Of a DNA stretch of 64,000 nt, positions 13,021 through 21,055 are shown one piece after another. The first letter of the stretch is position 1. Every line of letters starts with the position of its first letter. Source of the DNA: Nitrosopumilus sp. (GTDB taxonomy: Archaea > Thermoproteota > Nitrososphaeria > Nitrososphaerales > Nitrosopumilaceae); the NCBI RefSeq assembly GCF_025698945.1, contig NZ_JAILWM010000001.1, positions 620,001 through 684,000 of the forward strand, written 5' to 3'. The notes below the pieces were generated by a model. That model saw nothing but the letters and a program-made list of their open reading frames with translations. It was not told the DNA's origin and searched no databases. The position numbers and the translations under genes were made by a program.

Positions 13021-13030
13021 CCATATAAAC
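13021..13030 (-). promoter_or_regulatory. TATA box of the rRNA operon
   Basis: GTTTATATGG on the minus strand is the best TATA match in the 376-base gap between 16S and the next gene. It predicts transcription starting near 12998, leaving a leader of about 190 bases. The leader contains pairs of related GTTACG/CGTAAC-type segments (12917-12927 and about 12987-12999) that could form a hairpin. Confidence 0.5.
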
Positions 13031-13090
13031 CATGCGTGATTTTATGCCTGATCGGTATGATTTATTGAAAAAATTACAAGAAAATTTTTA

Positions 13091-13103
13091 CCCCCCCCCC
13101 CCC
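13091..13103. repeat. homopolymer run of 13 C
   Basis: Thirteen consecutive C on the plus strand (13 G on the rRNA-sense strand) lie in AT-rich DNA, about 60 bases upstream of the rRNA TATA box and 80 bases upstream of the next gene. Exact length may be affected by sequencing error. Confidence 0.9.
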
Positions 13104-13151
13104 TTAGGCACAGGTTACGCACAAAAGAAGGTCAATTTAGAGCACTTTTGA

Positions 13152-13159
13152 TACTTAAA
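13152..13159 (+). promoter_or_regulatory. TATA-like box for the aminotransferase gene
   Basis: TACTTAAA begins 31 bases before the TTG at 13183, supporting that non-ATG start as a leaderless one. Confidence 0.4.
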
Positions 13160-13182
13160 ATGGATGAGTTAATCTTGTTCAA

Positions 13183-14478
13183 TTGCTTTTGGACTATACT
13201 AAAGAATACAAGAAAAAGACAAAAAAATCTGCAAAGTTATTTTCAAAATCTGCAAAGTTACATGTTAATGGTGTTTCTCATAACATAAGATTTTATGAAC
13301 CATATCCATTTGTTGTAAAATCATCTGCTGGAAAAAATTTAGTTGATGTTGATAATAACAAATACACAGATTACTGGATGGGCCACTGGAGTTTGATTTT
13401 AGGTCATGGTCCAAAAAAAGTCAAAGAATCACTCAAAAAACAAATTGAGAAGAGTTGGATGTATGGAACTGTAAATGAGCAGACCATATCATTATCTGAA
13501 TTAATTTCCAAAAACGTTCCAGTAGCTGAAAAGATTCGCTATGTTACATCAGGTACTGAAGCTACAATGTATGCAGTAAGACTAGCACGTTCAGTAACTG
13601 GTAAAAAAATTATTGCAAAGATTGATGGTGGATGGCATGGATATACATCGGATTTGCTAAAATCAGTAAACTGGCCATTTTCTGAATCTGAAAGTAGTGG
13701 CGTAATTAATGAGGAGCAGATTGTATCAATTCCATACAATGACTTGGAGAAATCATTAGAGATACTATCAAGGCATTCAAAGGACTTGGCCGGTGTAATC
13801 GTAGAACCAGTTTTAGGCGGCGGAGGATGTATTCCTGCAACTGCAGATTATCTAAAGGGAATACAAGAGTTTTGCAAGAAAAATAATTCATTGTTTATTT
13901 TAGATGAGATAGTTACAGGATTTCGATTTAGATTTGGATGTTTGTATCCTACCATGAATCTTGATCCTGACATTGTCACACTTGGAAAAATTGTTGGTGG
14001 CGGAATGGCAATTGGTGTAATGTGTGGCAAAAAAGAGATCATGGAATATGCTGACACTAGAGGCAAGAAGAAATCAGAGAGAAGTTATGTTGGTGGCGGA
14101 ACGTTTTCTGCAAATCCAACCTCTATGACATCAGGGTTTGCAACACTTAGTCATTTAAAATCAAAAAAATCAATCTATTCTAAAATTAATGAGTTGGGGA
14201 AATATACTAGAAAGGAATTAACAAAGACATTTGATGGCAAAGTAATTGTTACTGGTAAGGGCTCATTGTTTATGACTCATTTTGTTTCAGATGAGATAAC
14301 AGAGATTACAAACTCTGTGCAGGCTGCAAAATGCGACAGTTCCATGCTGCAGAAATATCATTTCAAATTAATTGCACATGATGGAATATTCTTTTTGCCT
14401 GGAAAACTTGGTGCAATATCTGATGCCCATACTAAAGATGACATCAAGAAAATGCTAAAGGCATCTGAAGAATTCTAA
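13183..14478 (+). CDS. class III aminotransferase, glutamate-1-semialdehyde 2,1-aminomutase-like
   Basis: A 431-residue PLP enzyme of the HemL type. It shows '[14 protein letters not shown]' (phosphate binding), '[10 protein letters not shown]' and '[15 protein letters not shown]'. It also shows '[12 protein letters not shown]' (Asp binding the PLP nitrogen), the Schiff-base lysine in '[14 protein letters not shown]' and '[12 protein letters not shown]'. These match glutamate-1-semialdehyde aminomutase, which makes 5-aminolevulinate for haem/cobalamin. No other tetrapyrrole gene is nearby, so it could be a paralogue with another amino substrate. The TTG start at 13183 fits the TATA spacing; TTG 13189 is an alternative. 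Its stop overlaps the convergent gene by 4 bases. Confidence 0.85.
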   Translation: MLLDYTKEYKKKTKKSAKLFSKSAKLHVNGVSHNIRFYEPYPFVVKSSAGKNLVDVDNNKYTDYWMGHWSLILGHGPKKVKESLKKQIEKSWMYGTVNEQTISLSELISKNVPVAEKIRYVTSGTEATMYAVRLARSVTGKKIIAKIDGGWHGYTSDLLKSVNWPFSESESSGVINEEQIVSIPYNDLEKSLEILSRHSKDLAGVIVEPVLGGGGCIPATADYLKGIQEFCKKNNSLFILDEIVTGFRFRFGCLYPTMNLDPDIVTLGKIVGGGMAIGVMCGKKEIMEYADTRGKKKSERSYVGGGTFSANPTSMTSGFATLSHLKSKKSIYSKINELGKYTRKELTKTFDGKVIVTGKGSLFMTHFVSDEITEITNSVQAAKCDSSMLQKYHFKLIAHDGIFFLPGKLGAISDAHTKDDIKKMLKASEEF

Positions 14479-14828
14479 GATTCTGGAAAATTTGTTTTTC
14501 TCCAAGCAATTAATTTATTGAATATTTCCAAGTAATCATCCTCATTCATTGTAATGTGAACATGTGCAAAGAATTGCCCAAACTGGGATTCAAAGATCAT
14601 TCTAAACTCATCATTGAAGAACGGGACTGATATTCCAATCTTTTTTAGAGTGTGAAATTCTGTGTCTTGAATTTGTACTGTATTTTCTTTGATGATTACT
14701 CTCTTTTTTTGAGGATTTTTGTTAATGGATTTATCAATGTCATCTTTTGTGTCATTTCCCCACAATGGCGGATCATGGGGCCATCTATGAACAAACACTT
14801 TTTGCGCTAGAAATGAAATTTCAGACAC
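14475..14828 (-). CDS. hypothetical protein, 117 aa
   Basis: A soluble protein with an aromatic-rich N-terminus ([13 protein letters not shown]) and a C-terminal helix ([16 protein letters not shown]). No cysteines and no catalytic signature. The family is not recognised, though the composition and start (ATG 14828) look genuine. It overlaps the end of the aminotransferase by 4 bases on the opposite strand. Confidence 0.65.
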   Translation of the reverse strand: MSEISFLAQKVFVHRWPHDPPLWGNDTKDDIDKSINKNPQKKRVIIKENTVQIQDTEFHTLKKIGISVPFFNDEFRMIFESQFGQFFAHVHITMNEDDYLEIFNKLIAWRKTNFPES

Positions 14829-14975
14829 AACAAAAATAATTTCTAATCAGAATTAAGCCTATCTTAGGGCATACAAACAATAATTCATACAGAGGTGTTA
14901 TCCATTTGGAAAAATCCTATGGGTTTTGTCAAATTGAACCCACCATTATTTGATAATCCTAAATTTCACAGGTGG

Positions 14976-14983
14976 TTTTATAA
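14976..14983 (+). promoter_or_regulatory. TATA box of the methyltransferase-like gene
   Basis: TTTTATAA begins 35 bases before ATG 15011. The surrounding sequence (GGTGGTTTTATAACTGGT) strongly resembles the promoter at 15943. Confidence 0.6.
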
Positions 14984-15010
14984 CTGGTCCTATGATAATA
15001 TTTTGTCAAT

Positions 15011-15868
15011 ATGGAAGAGTTGGAAGTAAAAAAAGATTTTACAAATATTTACACAAAAAAATTTCCTGATGCATATCTTAAAGAAATGAAAAAATTAGAT
15101 TACCGAATTCCTGATAAAACCAAACCTCTCTACATGTCTCTTGCAAAACAACTTTACAAAAAATTTTCAAGAGTAATTAAAATTTTAGATATTGGTAGTT
15201 CATATGGAATTAATGCAGCATTAATGAAATATGATTTGAAGATGTCTGATCTGGATGAGTTTTTTTTAAAAACATCACCATCTAAAGAACAAACCAAGCA
15301 ATTCTTTGAAGAACTTCCTACCGATAACACATTAAGTTTTAATCAAATTGACATATCTGAGCCTGCTTTAACATTCTCCGAAGATGTCAAATTATGCAAA
15401 AAAGGAATATGTGTTAATTTAGAGACTGGAAATCTGCCAATAAAAGAAATACCTCGCTCAGATATGATTATTGCAACTGGTTGTATAGGATACATTGGAT
15501 ACAAGGCATTCTCAAATCTCTTTGAGCTGATCAAAAAACAGCAATCTAACTTTTCCTCAAACCCAAATCAATGGCCAATATTTGCATTTTCAGTTTTAAG
15601 AATTTTTGATATGGAAAAAATTAAAAAAACTTTTGATGAATATGGCTATTCTATTATAAAAAGTGACATAAAACCAATTCGTCAAAGGAGATTCTCAGAC
15701 TTGGACGAGCAATACAAGACATTATCTCTTTTGCATGATAATAACTTGGATACTGATGAATTTGAGGATGATGGTCATTTTTATGCTGATTTTTATATTG
15801 CAAGTCCCAAAAAACTGGAATCACAATTAATTACAATGTCTAAAAACATGAAAATGTGTACTAATTAA
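15011..15868 (+). CDS. SAM-dependent methyltransferase-like protein
   Basis: A 285-residue protein with a Rossmann-type motif I (VIKILDIGSSYGINAALM, about residues 54-71). The acidic motif II and the 'SDMIIATGCIGYIGYKAF' segment fit a motif II/III region of class I methyltransferases. A Cys-x4-Cys pair (LCKKGICV) is unusual. The C-terminal half has a FSDLDEQY segment and an acidic DEFEDDGHFYADFY stretch. Substrate unknown. The promoter resembles that of the following TFB gene, hinting at shared control. Alternatively a non-catalytic SAM-binding protein. Confidence 0.65.
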   Translation: MEELEVKKDFTNIYTKKFPDAYLKEMKKLDYRIPDKTKPLYMSLAKQLYKKFSRVIKILDIGSSYGINAALMKYDLKMSDLDEFFLKTSPSKEQTKQFFEELPTDNTLSFNQIDISEPALTFSEDVKLCKKGICVNLETGNLPIKEIPRSDMIIATGCIGYIGYKAFSNLFELIKKQQSNFSSNPNQWPIFAFSVLRIFDMEKIKKTFDEYGYSIIKSDIKPIRQRRFSDLDEQYKTLSLLHDNNLDTDEFEDDGHFYADFYIASPKKLESQLITMSKNMKMCTN

Positions 15869-15942
15869 TTTTGAATTTTAATGATTGACAAGTTTTTTAC
15901 TCATTTGCAACTGTGATCTTGTTTGTCTATTCTTATCGATGG

Positions 15943-15950
15943 TTTTATAA
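15943..15950 (+). promoter_or_regulatory. TATA box upstream of the TFB gene
   Basis: TTTTATAA begins exactly 35 bases before ATG 15978, the same offset as in the preceding methyltransferase promoter. A start near 15973 would make the short ORF at 15978 the first thing translated. Confidence 0.6.
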
Positions 15951-15977
15951 CAGGTGCTGGGATAACAATACCCCAAC

Positions 15978-16034
15978 ATGGAAAGTTATACTGTGAATAA
16001 AATAAAATCCGGAGCATTATCATGTCTATGCTAA
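15978..16034 (+). CDS. 18-residue upstream ORF overlapping the TFB start
   Basis: ATG 15978 opens MESYTVNKIKSGALSCLC and stops at TAA 16032-16034. The stop overlaps the first codons of TFB in another frame (TFB Met1 at 16022, Met3 at 16028, giving an ATGCTAA start/stop overlap). Placement at the leaderless position relative to the TATA box suggests a translated leader or a relic of a duplicated promoter-plus-start. Translation is unproven. Confidence 0.35.
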   Translation: MESYTVNKIKSGALSCLC

Positions 16035-16927
16035 AAGAAAAATGTCTTAGATGTGGCAAAGATTCTTTGATGACTGATATTGATTCCCACGAAGTATTCT
16101 GCTCAAAATGCGGTATGGTAATTAATGAAAGTGTTTTTGATAGCAGACCCGAAAGAACATTTACAAATTCTTCTACAAACAAATCTCATACAGGGAACAA
16201 GACATCACTAACTAGTCATGATCGTGGTCTTAGCACGATGATTAATTCTTCTAACAAAGACTCTTCAGGACATGTTTTATCATCTTCTATGAAATCCTCA
16301 CTCAAACAGCTTCGAAAACTAGATTCTCAGAGCAAAACTAAAACCAGCAAAGACAGGAATCTCCAAAATGCACTAGCAGAATTACTAAAAATGAAAGACA
16401 AACTATCTTTGTCTGAGGCAATCATAGAAAAGGCAGCATATATCTACAGAAAAGCATTAGATAAGAAATTGATTAGAGGACGTTCCATTGCGTCCGTTAT
16501 TGCAGCATCGCTTTATGCAGCATGTCGCGAATCTGAAACTCCTAGAACGATAAAAGAGGTTGCAACATCTATTGGCATAAAAAGAAAAGATCTTACCGTC
16601 TGTTATAGAGTGATATTTAGAGAATTGGAATTAAAGATGCCTGTAGTTGATTCTGTTTCGTGTATTTCAAAAATTGCAAGCGGTGCGGATTTATCAGAAA
16701 AAGTAAAACGAAATGCAATTAAAATTCTTAACAAAGCAAAAAAAGAAAACGCTCTTGCAGGAAAACACCCAATGGGGGTTGCAGCATCTGCGTTGTATCT
16801 TGCAAGTATTGATCAAGGGGATCGCACCACTCAAAAAGAAATTGCAGACGCTGCAGGAATCACTGAGGTAACAGTAAGAAACAGATGCAGTGGTCTCAAA
16901 AAAGCACTTTTGATTAAAATTAGATGA
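16022..16927 (+). CDS. tfb: transcription initiation factor IIB (TFB)
   Basis: A 301-residue TFIIB homologue that recruits RNA polymerase to TBP-bound promoters. The N-terminal zinc ribbon uses Cys8, Cys11, Cys27 and Cys30. A Ser/Thr/Lys-rich linker (about 45-95) covers the B-reader/linker region. Two cyclin repeats follow at about 110-200 and 205-300, with landmarks GRSIASVIAASLYAACR and MGVAASALYLASI. Members of this phylum carry several TFB paralogues. The start could be Met1 (16022) or Met3 (16028), and the upstream short ORF may couple its translation. Confidence 0.96.
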   Translation: MSMLKEKCLRCGKDSLMTDIDSHEVFCSKCGMVINESVFDSRPERTFTNSSTNKSHTGNKTSLTSHDRGLSTMINSSNKDSSGHVLSSSMKSSLKQLRKLDSQSKTKTSKDRNLQNALAELLKMKDKLSLSEAIIEKAAYIYRKALDKKLIRGRSIASVIAASLYAACRESETPRTIKEVATSIGIKRKDLTVCYRVIFRELELKMPVVDSVSCISKIASGADLSEKVKRNAIKILNKAKKENALAGKHPMGVAASALYLASIDQGDRTTQKEIADAAGITEVTVRNRCSGLKKALLIKIR

Positions 16928-17049
16928 TTATTACAAACAAATGACATTTCATCATAGGAATTTTATCCTAAATAGATTTTTCTCTGATTAATCAAAATCC
17001 CGACACTCTTGTTGAATTTTTTGATACAAGTTTGTAATCATAAATATTT

Positions 17050-17175
17050 TTATGAATTTACAAAATCATTCATCAATCGTTTTATTTTTTTTCTTGAAAC
17101 ATTTTTTCCATCATCTAGTTTTGCTTTCATTATTTTTTGAAGTTCTTCTACAGATGACGTTTTTTTAACATTCAT
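17050..17175 (-). CDS. small basic protein, 41 aa
   Basis: ATG 17175 opens MNVKKTSSVEELQKIMKAKL followed by a Lys/Arg-rich helix (KNVSRKKIKRLMNDF). It is the only protein-like frame in the 354-base gap between TFB and the next gene. It looks like a short helical peptide, perhaps nucleic-acid binding. Not recognised. Confidence 0.5.
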   Translation of the reverse strand: MNVKKTSSVEELQKIMKAKLDDGKNVSRKKIKRLMNDFVNS

Positions 17176-17281
17176 AATTACCAATATTCGTATTATCTAA
17201 TAATATTCACTAAGCTAATTACAATAATTTCAGCTATTTTGCTAATTCATCATGATATAGTATACATTTGTAAATAGTTGT

Positions 17282-17788
17282 ATGACAACGCAAAAACAAA
17301 TCCAAGCATCACGACAAAATATTAGGAAGGCTCAAAAAGCTTGGCAAGATATGACTTCTCATCAAAGATCTCTTCGTCAACCCGAAGGAAGATCAAGAAA
17401 GAAGCCAGGAACAGGTAAAAATGCAAAGTATTATAGAATTATTGTTAGACCAAAATCTGAATTCACAGCATTTCGTATACATGATGTAGGAAGAACAGGA
17501 CATACTCTAAGAATTGCAGGAAAACGCTCTAGTGGGAGTTGGGCAACTCATTCATGGTTAATCAGCAAAAAAGATGCATATGTAGAAAATGGGTACTTGA
17601 AAACAAATATTTCAAAAATAAAGAAAGTCTTACAAAATTTAAGAGGTTCAATTAAAAAATCTAAAGGCAGTATTTTTATTGCAAAACCAAGAAAAAATAT
17701 TCCTGAAAAGGACAAACCAACAAAAAAGCAACAAAGAGCCAGACAAAAAAATATCAAAAAAGCACAAAAGAGTAGAAAGAAGAAATAA
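17282..17788 (+). CDS. very basic 168-aa protein, unknown
   Basis: Lys, Arg, Gln and Ser rich throughout. A central, more ordered domain (about 50-125; YYRIIVRPKSEFTAFRIHDV, SSGSWATHSWLIS) is flanked by similar basic helices: RQNIRKAQKAW near the N-terminus and RQKNIKKAQKSRKKK at the very end. The charge suggests nucleic-acid association (chromatin, ribosome or RNA), but no known histone, Alba or ribosomal protein signature is seen. The genus-typical distribution is an impression only. Confidence 0.7.
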   Translation: MTTQKQIQASRQNIRKAQKAWQDMTSHQRSLRQPEGRSRKKPGTGKNAKYYRIIVRPKSEFTAFRIHDVGRTGHTLRIAGKRSSGSWATHSWLISKKDAYVENGYLKTNISKIKKVLQNLRGSIKKSKGSIFIAKPRKNIPEKDKPTKKQQRARQKNIKKAQKSRKKK

Positions 17789-18039
17789 TTTTTAAAAATA
17801 TTCCGAAGAGATTATCATGAATATTGACTCTACGAATTTAATTAAATAACTCATCCAGTTTGGAAAGGAGTGACTTATCGAAGAAATTCCAGGAAAAATA
17901 GACTGAAGAGTTTACAAAAATTGAATCAGGCATAGCCATCCTCATGCATTTTAGTTGTATAAGTAAAAATATTAATTCAACTAACTGTAGTGACATGAAA
18001 TCATAGTCAAATAGGATATAATTTCCAAAGAATTTTAGA

Positions 18040-18369
18040 TTATTTGCGAGTAACCTTTAGTTCCAATTTACCGTCAAATGTTGCATGTATTGCCTGTACC
18101 CTACTTTTGTATAGAAAGTATTTCTTCCCATCTTCAGTAATACTTCCGCTTGTATGTACTAGTTTTTGGTCTTGTAATTCCTGCATTCGTCTGTAAACTG
18201 TACTTATGGGGATTTTTGTCTCTATGCTAATCTCTACGCATGACATTGGTTTTTCCTTTATGGTTTCAAGTATTTTACGACAATATGAATCCGCAAGAAT
18301 CCATAATACTGATGACATATGTTCAACATCTAGTTGACATTCTTTTTGTTGTGTTTGTTCTACAAACAT
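18040..18369 (-). CDS. winged-helix transcriptional regulator
   Basis: A 109-residue protein with one winged helix-turn-helix. Helix 1 is 'ADSYCRKILETIKEKPMS', followed by 'CVEISIETKIPISTVYRRMQELQDQKLV' (recognition helix STVYRRMQEL) and a wing 'HTSGSITEDGKKYFLY'. It resembles ArsR/TrmB-like archaeal regulators. Two Cys (Cys11, Cys29) and another at 'SCVEIS' could respond to redox or metal, which is speculative. It sits alone, divergent from the proline dehydrogenase at 18630, which it might control. Confidence 0.8.
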   Translation of the reverse strand: MFVEQTQQKECQLDVEHMSSVLWILADSYCRKILETIKEKPMSCVEISIETKIPISTVYRRMQELQDQKLVHTSGSITEDGKKYFLYKSRVQAIHATFDGKLELKVTRK

Positions 18370-18629
18370 TGAAACATAATATAGTCAAAATCATAAATAA
18401 ATCTATTCAAAAAACACACATAATTCTAAAACGTATAGATATTCAATAACTGTTCAAACTCACTTCTAGTAGGCATATAGTTGAAATAACAGATACATCA
18501 GCAATCCCTGAATTTCAAACAATTGCAATGATGATTTTAATATCTGTTGATTGTTAAGATCTCAATCACATTTCAAACTTTTAAGAAATAGATAATACTA
18601 ATTCTGTACTACATGGGTTAAGATCAAAT

Positions 18630-19502
18630 TTGGTTTCTGGAACTCAACTAATGGAAAAAGTGTTATTCCGATTTGCTAAACAATGGATTGCTGGAAGTAC
18701 ACTCGAAGATGCTTTAAAATCGGCCAAGATTGCTTATGATAATGGACGACACGCAATAGTCAACAAACTAGGAGAATATCATACAGAACAAAAACCAATT
18801 GATGAAGCAATTACAGAGTATAATGAAATCATCAATTCATTTAGAAGATGGAAGATCCGAGGAGCCATTTCCATAAAACCGACACAGCTTGGACAGTCTA
18901 TTTCTCACAAAGAATGTTTGAAAAACTTTGAAGACATAATCAAGACTGCAACAAAATCGCATGTTTTTGTATGGATTGATATGGAGTCCTCAGAACATAC
19001 GGATGAAACGCTTGTTATGTATTATGATTTGTTCTCAAGATATGAGAGAATTGGGATTGCTATGCAAGCCAACCTTAAACGAACATTAAATGACGTTAAA
19101 GATTTGATTAAGCACTGTGCAAAAATCCGTCTAGTAAAGGGGGCATACAAAGAAGATGAGGAGATTGCGTTTACAACAAAGCAAGATGTAGATTCTAACT
19201 ATGAAAAAATTATGAGACTGTTGTTTGAAACAGGAAATGAGTTTGGAATTGCCACACATGACGCTACTCTAATCAATCTAGCAGTAAAACTAGCACAAGA
19301 AAATGATGTCAAGTTTGAATTTCAGTTTCTAAAAGGAGTACGAGATGAATTAAAACTAAAACTAGTAAAACAAGGATTTGTAGTATCTGACTACATCCCT
19401 TATGGTACAAATTGGCTTCCTTACTCCATTAGGAGGCTAAAGGAGAGAAAGCGGAATATTTTGCTTCTTGGAAACTCCTTTATTCAGTCACACAAGGTTT
19501 GA
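18630..19502 (+). CDS. proline dehydrogenase
   Basis: A 290-residue FAD-dependent PRODH that oxidises proline to pyrroline-5-carboxylate, feeding electrons to quinone. The TIM-barrel landmarks are present: 'AISIKPTQLG', 'FVWIDMESSEHTDETL', 'GIAMQANLKRT', 'IRLVKGAYKE', 'FGIATHDATLI' and 'FEFQFLKGVRDELK'. They end in the substrate-loop 'YIPYGTNWLPYSIRRLKER'. The size fits the monofunctional enzyme. The start is TTG 18630, or ATG 18651. It ends in a 19-base antisense overlap with the P5C dehydrogenase gene, the next pathway step. Confidence 0.93.
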   Translation: MVSGTQLMEKVLFRFAKQWIAGSTLEDALKSAKIAYDNGRHAIVNKLGEYHTEQKPIDEAITEYNEIINSFRRWKIRGAISIKPTQLGQSISHKECLKNFEDIIKTATKSHVFVWIDMESSEHTDETLVMYYDLFSRYERIGIAMQANLKRTLNDVKDLIKHCAKIRLVKGAYKEDEEIAFTTKQDVDSNYEKIMRLLFETGNEFGIATHDATLINLAVKLAQENDVKFEFQFLKGVRDELKLKLVKQGFVVSDYIPYGTNWLPYSIRRLKERKRNILLLGNSFIQSHKV

Positions 19503-21055
19503 GTTTGCGCCCTCAAAAACTGCTGCAAATAATTTTCCCCTCCGGCTCCTTTTCCAGTTGTTCCTGATGCCTTCCATCCAACAAAGGGCTGAGCTTGAAC
19601 TAGAGCTGCAGTAGTTGCACTGGATGCACGATTAGCATATACTGTTCCTGCCTGAATCTTTTTGAAAAATTCATCAATTTGTTGTTTGTCTTCAGAAAAT
19701 ATTCCTGCTGTTAATCCATACTCTGTATTATTTGCAAGATCTATCGCATCATCAAAGTCATCATATGTGTCTATGCACAGAAATGGCAAAAACAATTCCT
19801 CGGTAATTAATTTGTGGTTTTTTGGAAGATTAGTTACAATAGTTGGTTCAACAAAAAATCCCGAGTCATAATCAGAATTTTTTAGAATATTTCCGCCAAA
19901 AATTATCTTGCCATCTTTTTTTGCCATCTCGACAGATCTTTCAAATTTGTCTACTGCTTCTTTGTTTATTACAGGACCCAAAAATGAATCTTGCAACCAA
20001 GGCTTTCCAATTTTTAGTGATTTTGTTTTTTCTAAAATCTTTTCAGTAAATTCATTTAGAATTTCTTTTTGAACATATACTCTAGAACAGGCACTACATT
20101 TTTGGCCTCCATATCCAAACGCTGCCCTCATTACCCCTTCTGCTGCTTTTTCTAGATCTGCATTTTTAGTTACAATTACTGGGTTTTTACCTCCCATTTC
20201 TGCAATGAATGGTTTTGGATTTTTTTCTGTAAATTTTTTTGCTCCTGCTACTCCAACATCACGTGATCCTGTAAAAGCAATTCCTTCGATGTTGGGATTT
20301 TCAACAAGTGATTTTCCAACAACTGAACCGCTTCCGGTTACAAAATTTATTGTGCCTGCAGGAACATGCTCAAACAAATTCTCTACAAAAAAGTAAGATG
20401 AAAGGGGTGTTGCACTAGCAGGCTTTAGCACTGCAGTATTACCAGTAATTAATGCACCAGTGGTCATCCCTATTGCTATTGCAGATGGAAAATTAAAGGG
20501 AGCAATTATTCCCCATACCCCATATGGTTTTAGCACTGTCATAGTTTTTTCTCTAGGATTAGGATGAGGTGTTTTTTTACAGAATCCTTCGTTTTTTTCT
20601 AGTTGGTATGAATAAAAGCGCAAAAAGTCTATTGCTTCATCAACATCATTCATTGCCTCTATCCTATTTTTTCCGTTCTCAAAAGTCATGGATGCTGCAA
20701 GATAGAATTTTTGTTTAGACATGGCATCTGCACAATTACAAAATATCTTTACTCTGTCCTGGTATGGAATGACACTCCACTTGTAAAATGCTGCTTTTGC
20801 ACTATTTGCAGCATCAAGTACATTTTCTTCAGTACAGTTTGGGAATTCTGCAAGAACTAGATTTGTGTCTGCAGGAGATCTTACTTTAAAACAATCATCT
20901 GAAAATATCTTTTTTCCATTAATTATCATTGGGTATTTTTTTCCAAAGTTGGACTTTACCTGTTTTATTGCTTTTTCAAACAAGTCATGGAATTTATCAA
21001 CTGTATTTTGTGATACTGCATTTCCCCAAGTGAATTCATTTTCAAATTCAACCAT
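19484..21055 (-). CDS. L-glutamate gamma-semialdehyde (1-pyrroline-5-carboxylate) dehydrogenase
   Basis: A 523-residue aldehyde dehydrogenase with catalytic Cys320 (GGQKCSACSR) and general base Glu286 (AEMGGKNP). The NAD-binding run is 'FNFPSAIAIG' to 'FTGSRDVGV'. The GGQKCSA context is that of the P5C dehydrogenase (PutA/RocA) branch, oxidising glutamate semialdehyde to glutamate. I chose ATG 21055, since the longer frame to 21088 intrudes into the upstream gene. It overlaps the ureohydrolase end by 8 bases, implying coupled translation. Adjacency with proline dehydrogenase supports a proline-to-glutamate route. Confidence 0.94.
   Translation of the reverse strand: MVEFENEFTWGNAVSQNTVDKFHDLFEKAIKQVKSNFGKKYPMIINGKKIFSDDCFKVRSPADTNLVLAEFPNCTEENVLDAANSAKAAFYKWSVIPYQDRVKIFCNCADAMSKQKFYLAASMTFENGKNRIEAMNDVDEAIDFLRFYSYQLEKNEGFCKKTPHPNPREKTMTVLKPYGVWGIIAPFNFPSAIAIGMTTGALITGNTAVLKPASATPLSSYFFVENLFEHVPAGTINFVTGSGSVVGKSLVENPNIEGIAFTGSRDVGVAGAKKFTEKNPKPFIAEMGGKNPVIVTKNADLEKAAEGVMRAAFGYGGQKCSACSRVYVQKEILNEFTEKILEKTKSLKIGKPWLQDSFLGPVINKEAVDKFERSVEMAKKDGKIIFGGNILKNSDYDSGFFVEPTIVTNLPKNHKLITEELFLPFLCIDTYDDFDDAIDLANNTEYGLTAGIFSEDKQQIDEFFKKIQAGTVYANRASSATTAALVQAQPFVGWKASGTTGKGAGGENYLQQFLRAQTQTLCD

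Noticed and set aside
17789-18039. Gene in the gap between the basic protein and the winged-helix regulator
   Set aside because: All frames are short and stop-rich; only AT-rich sequence is present.
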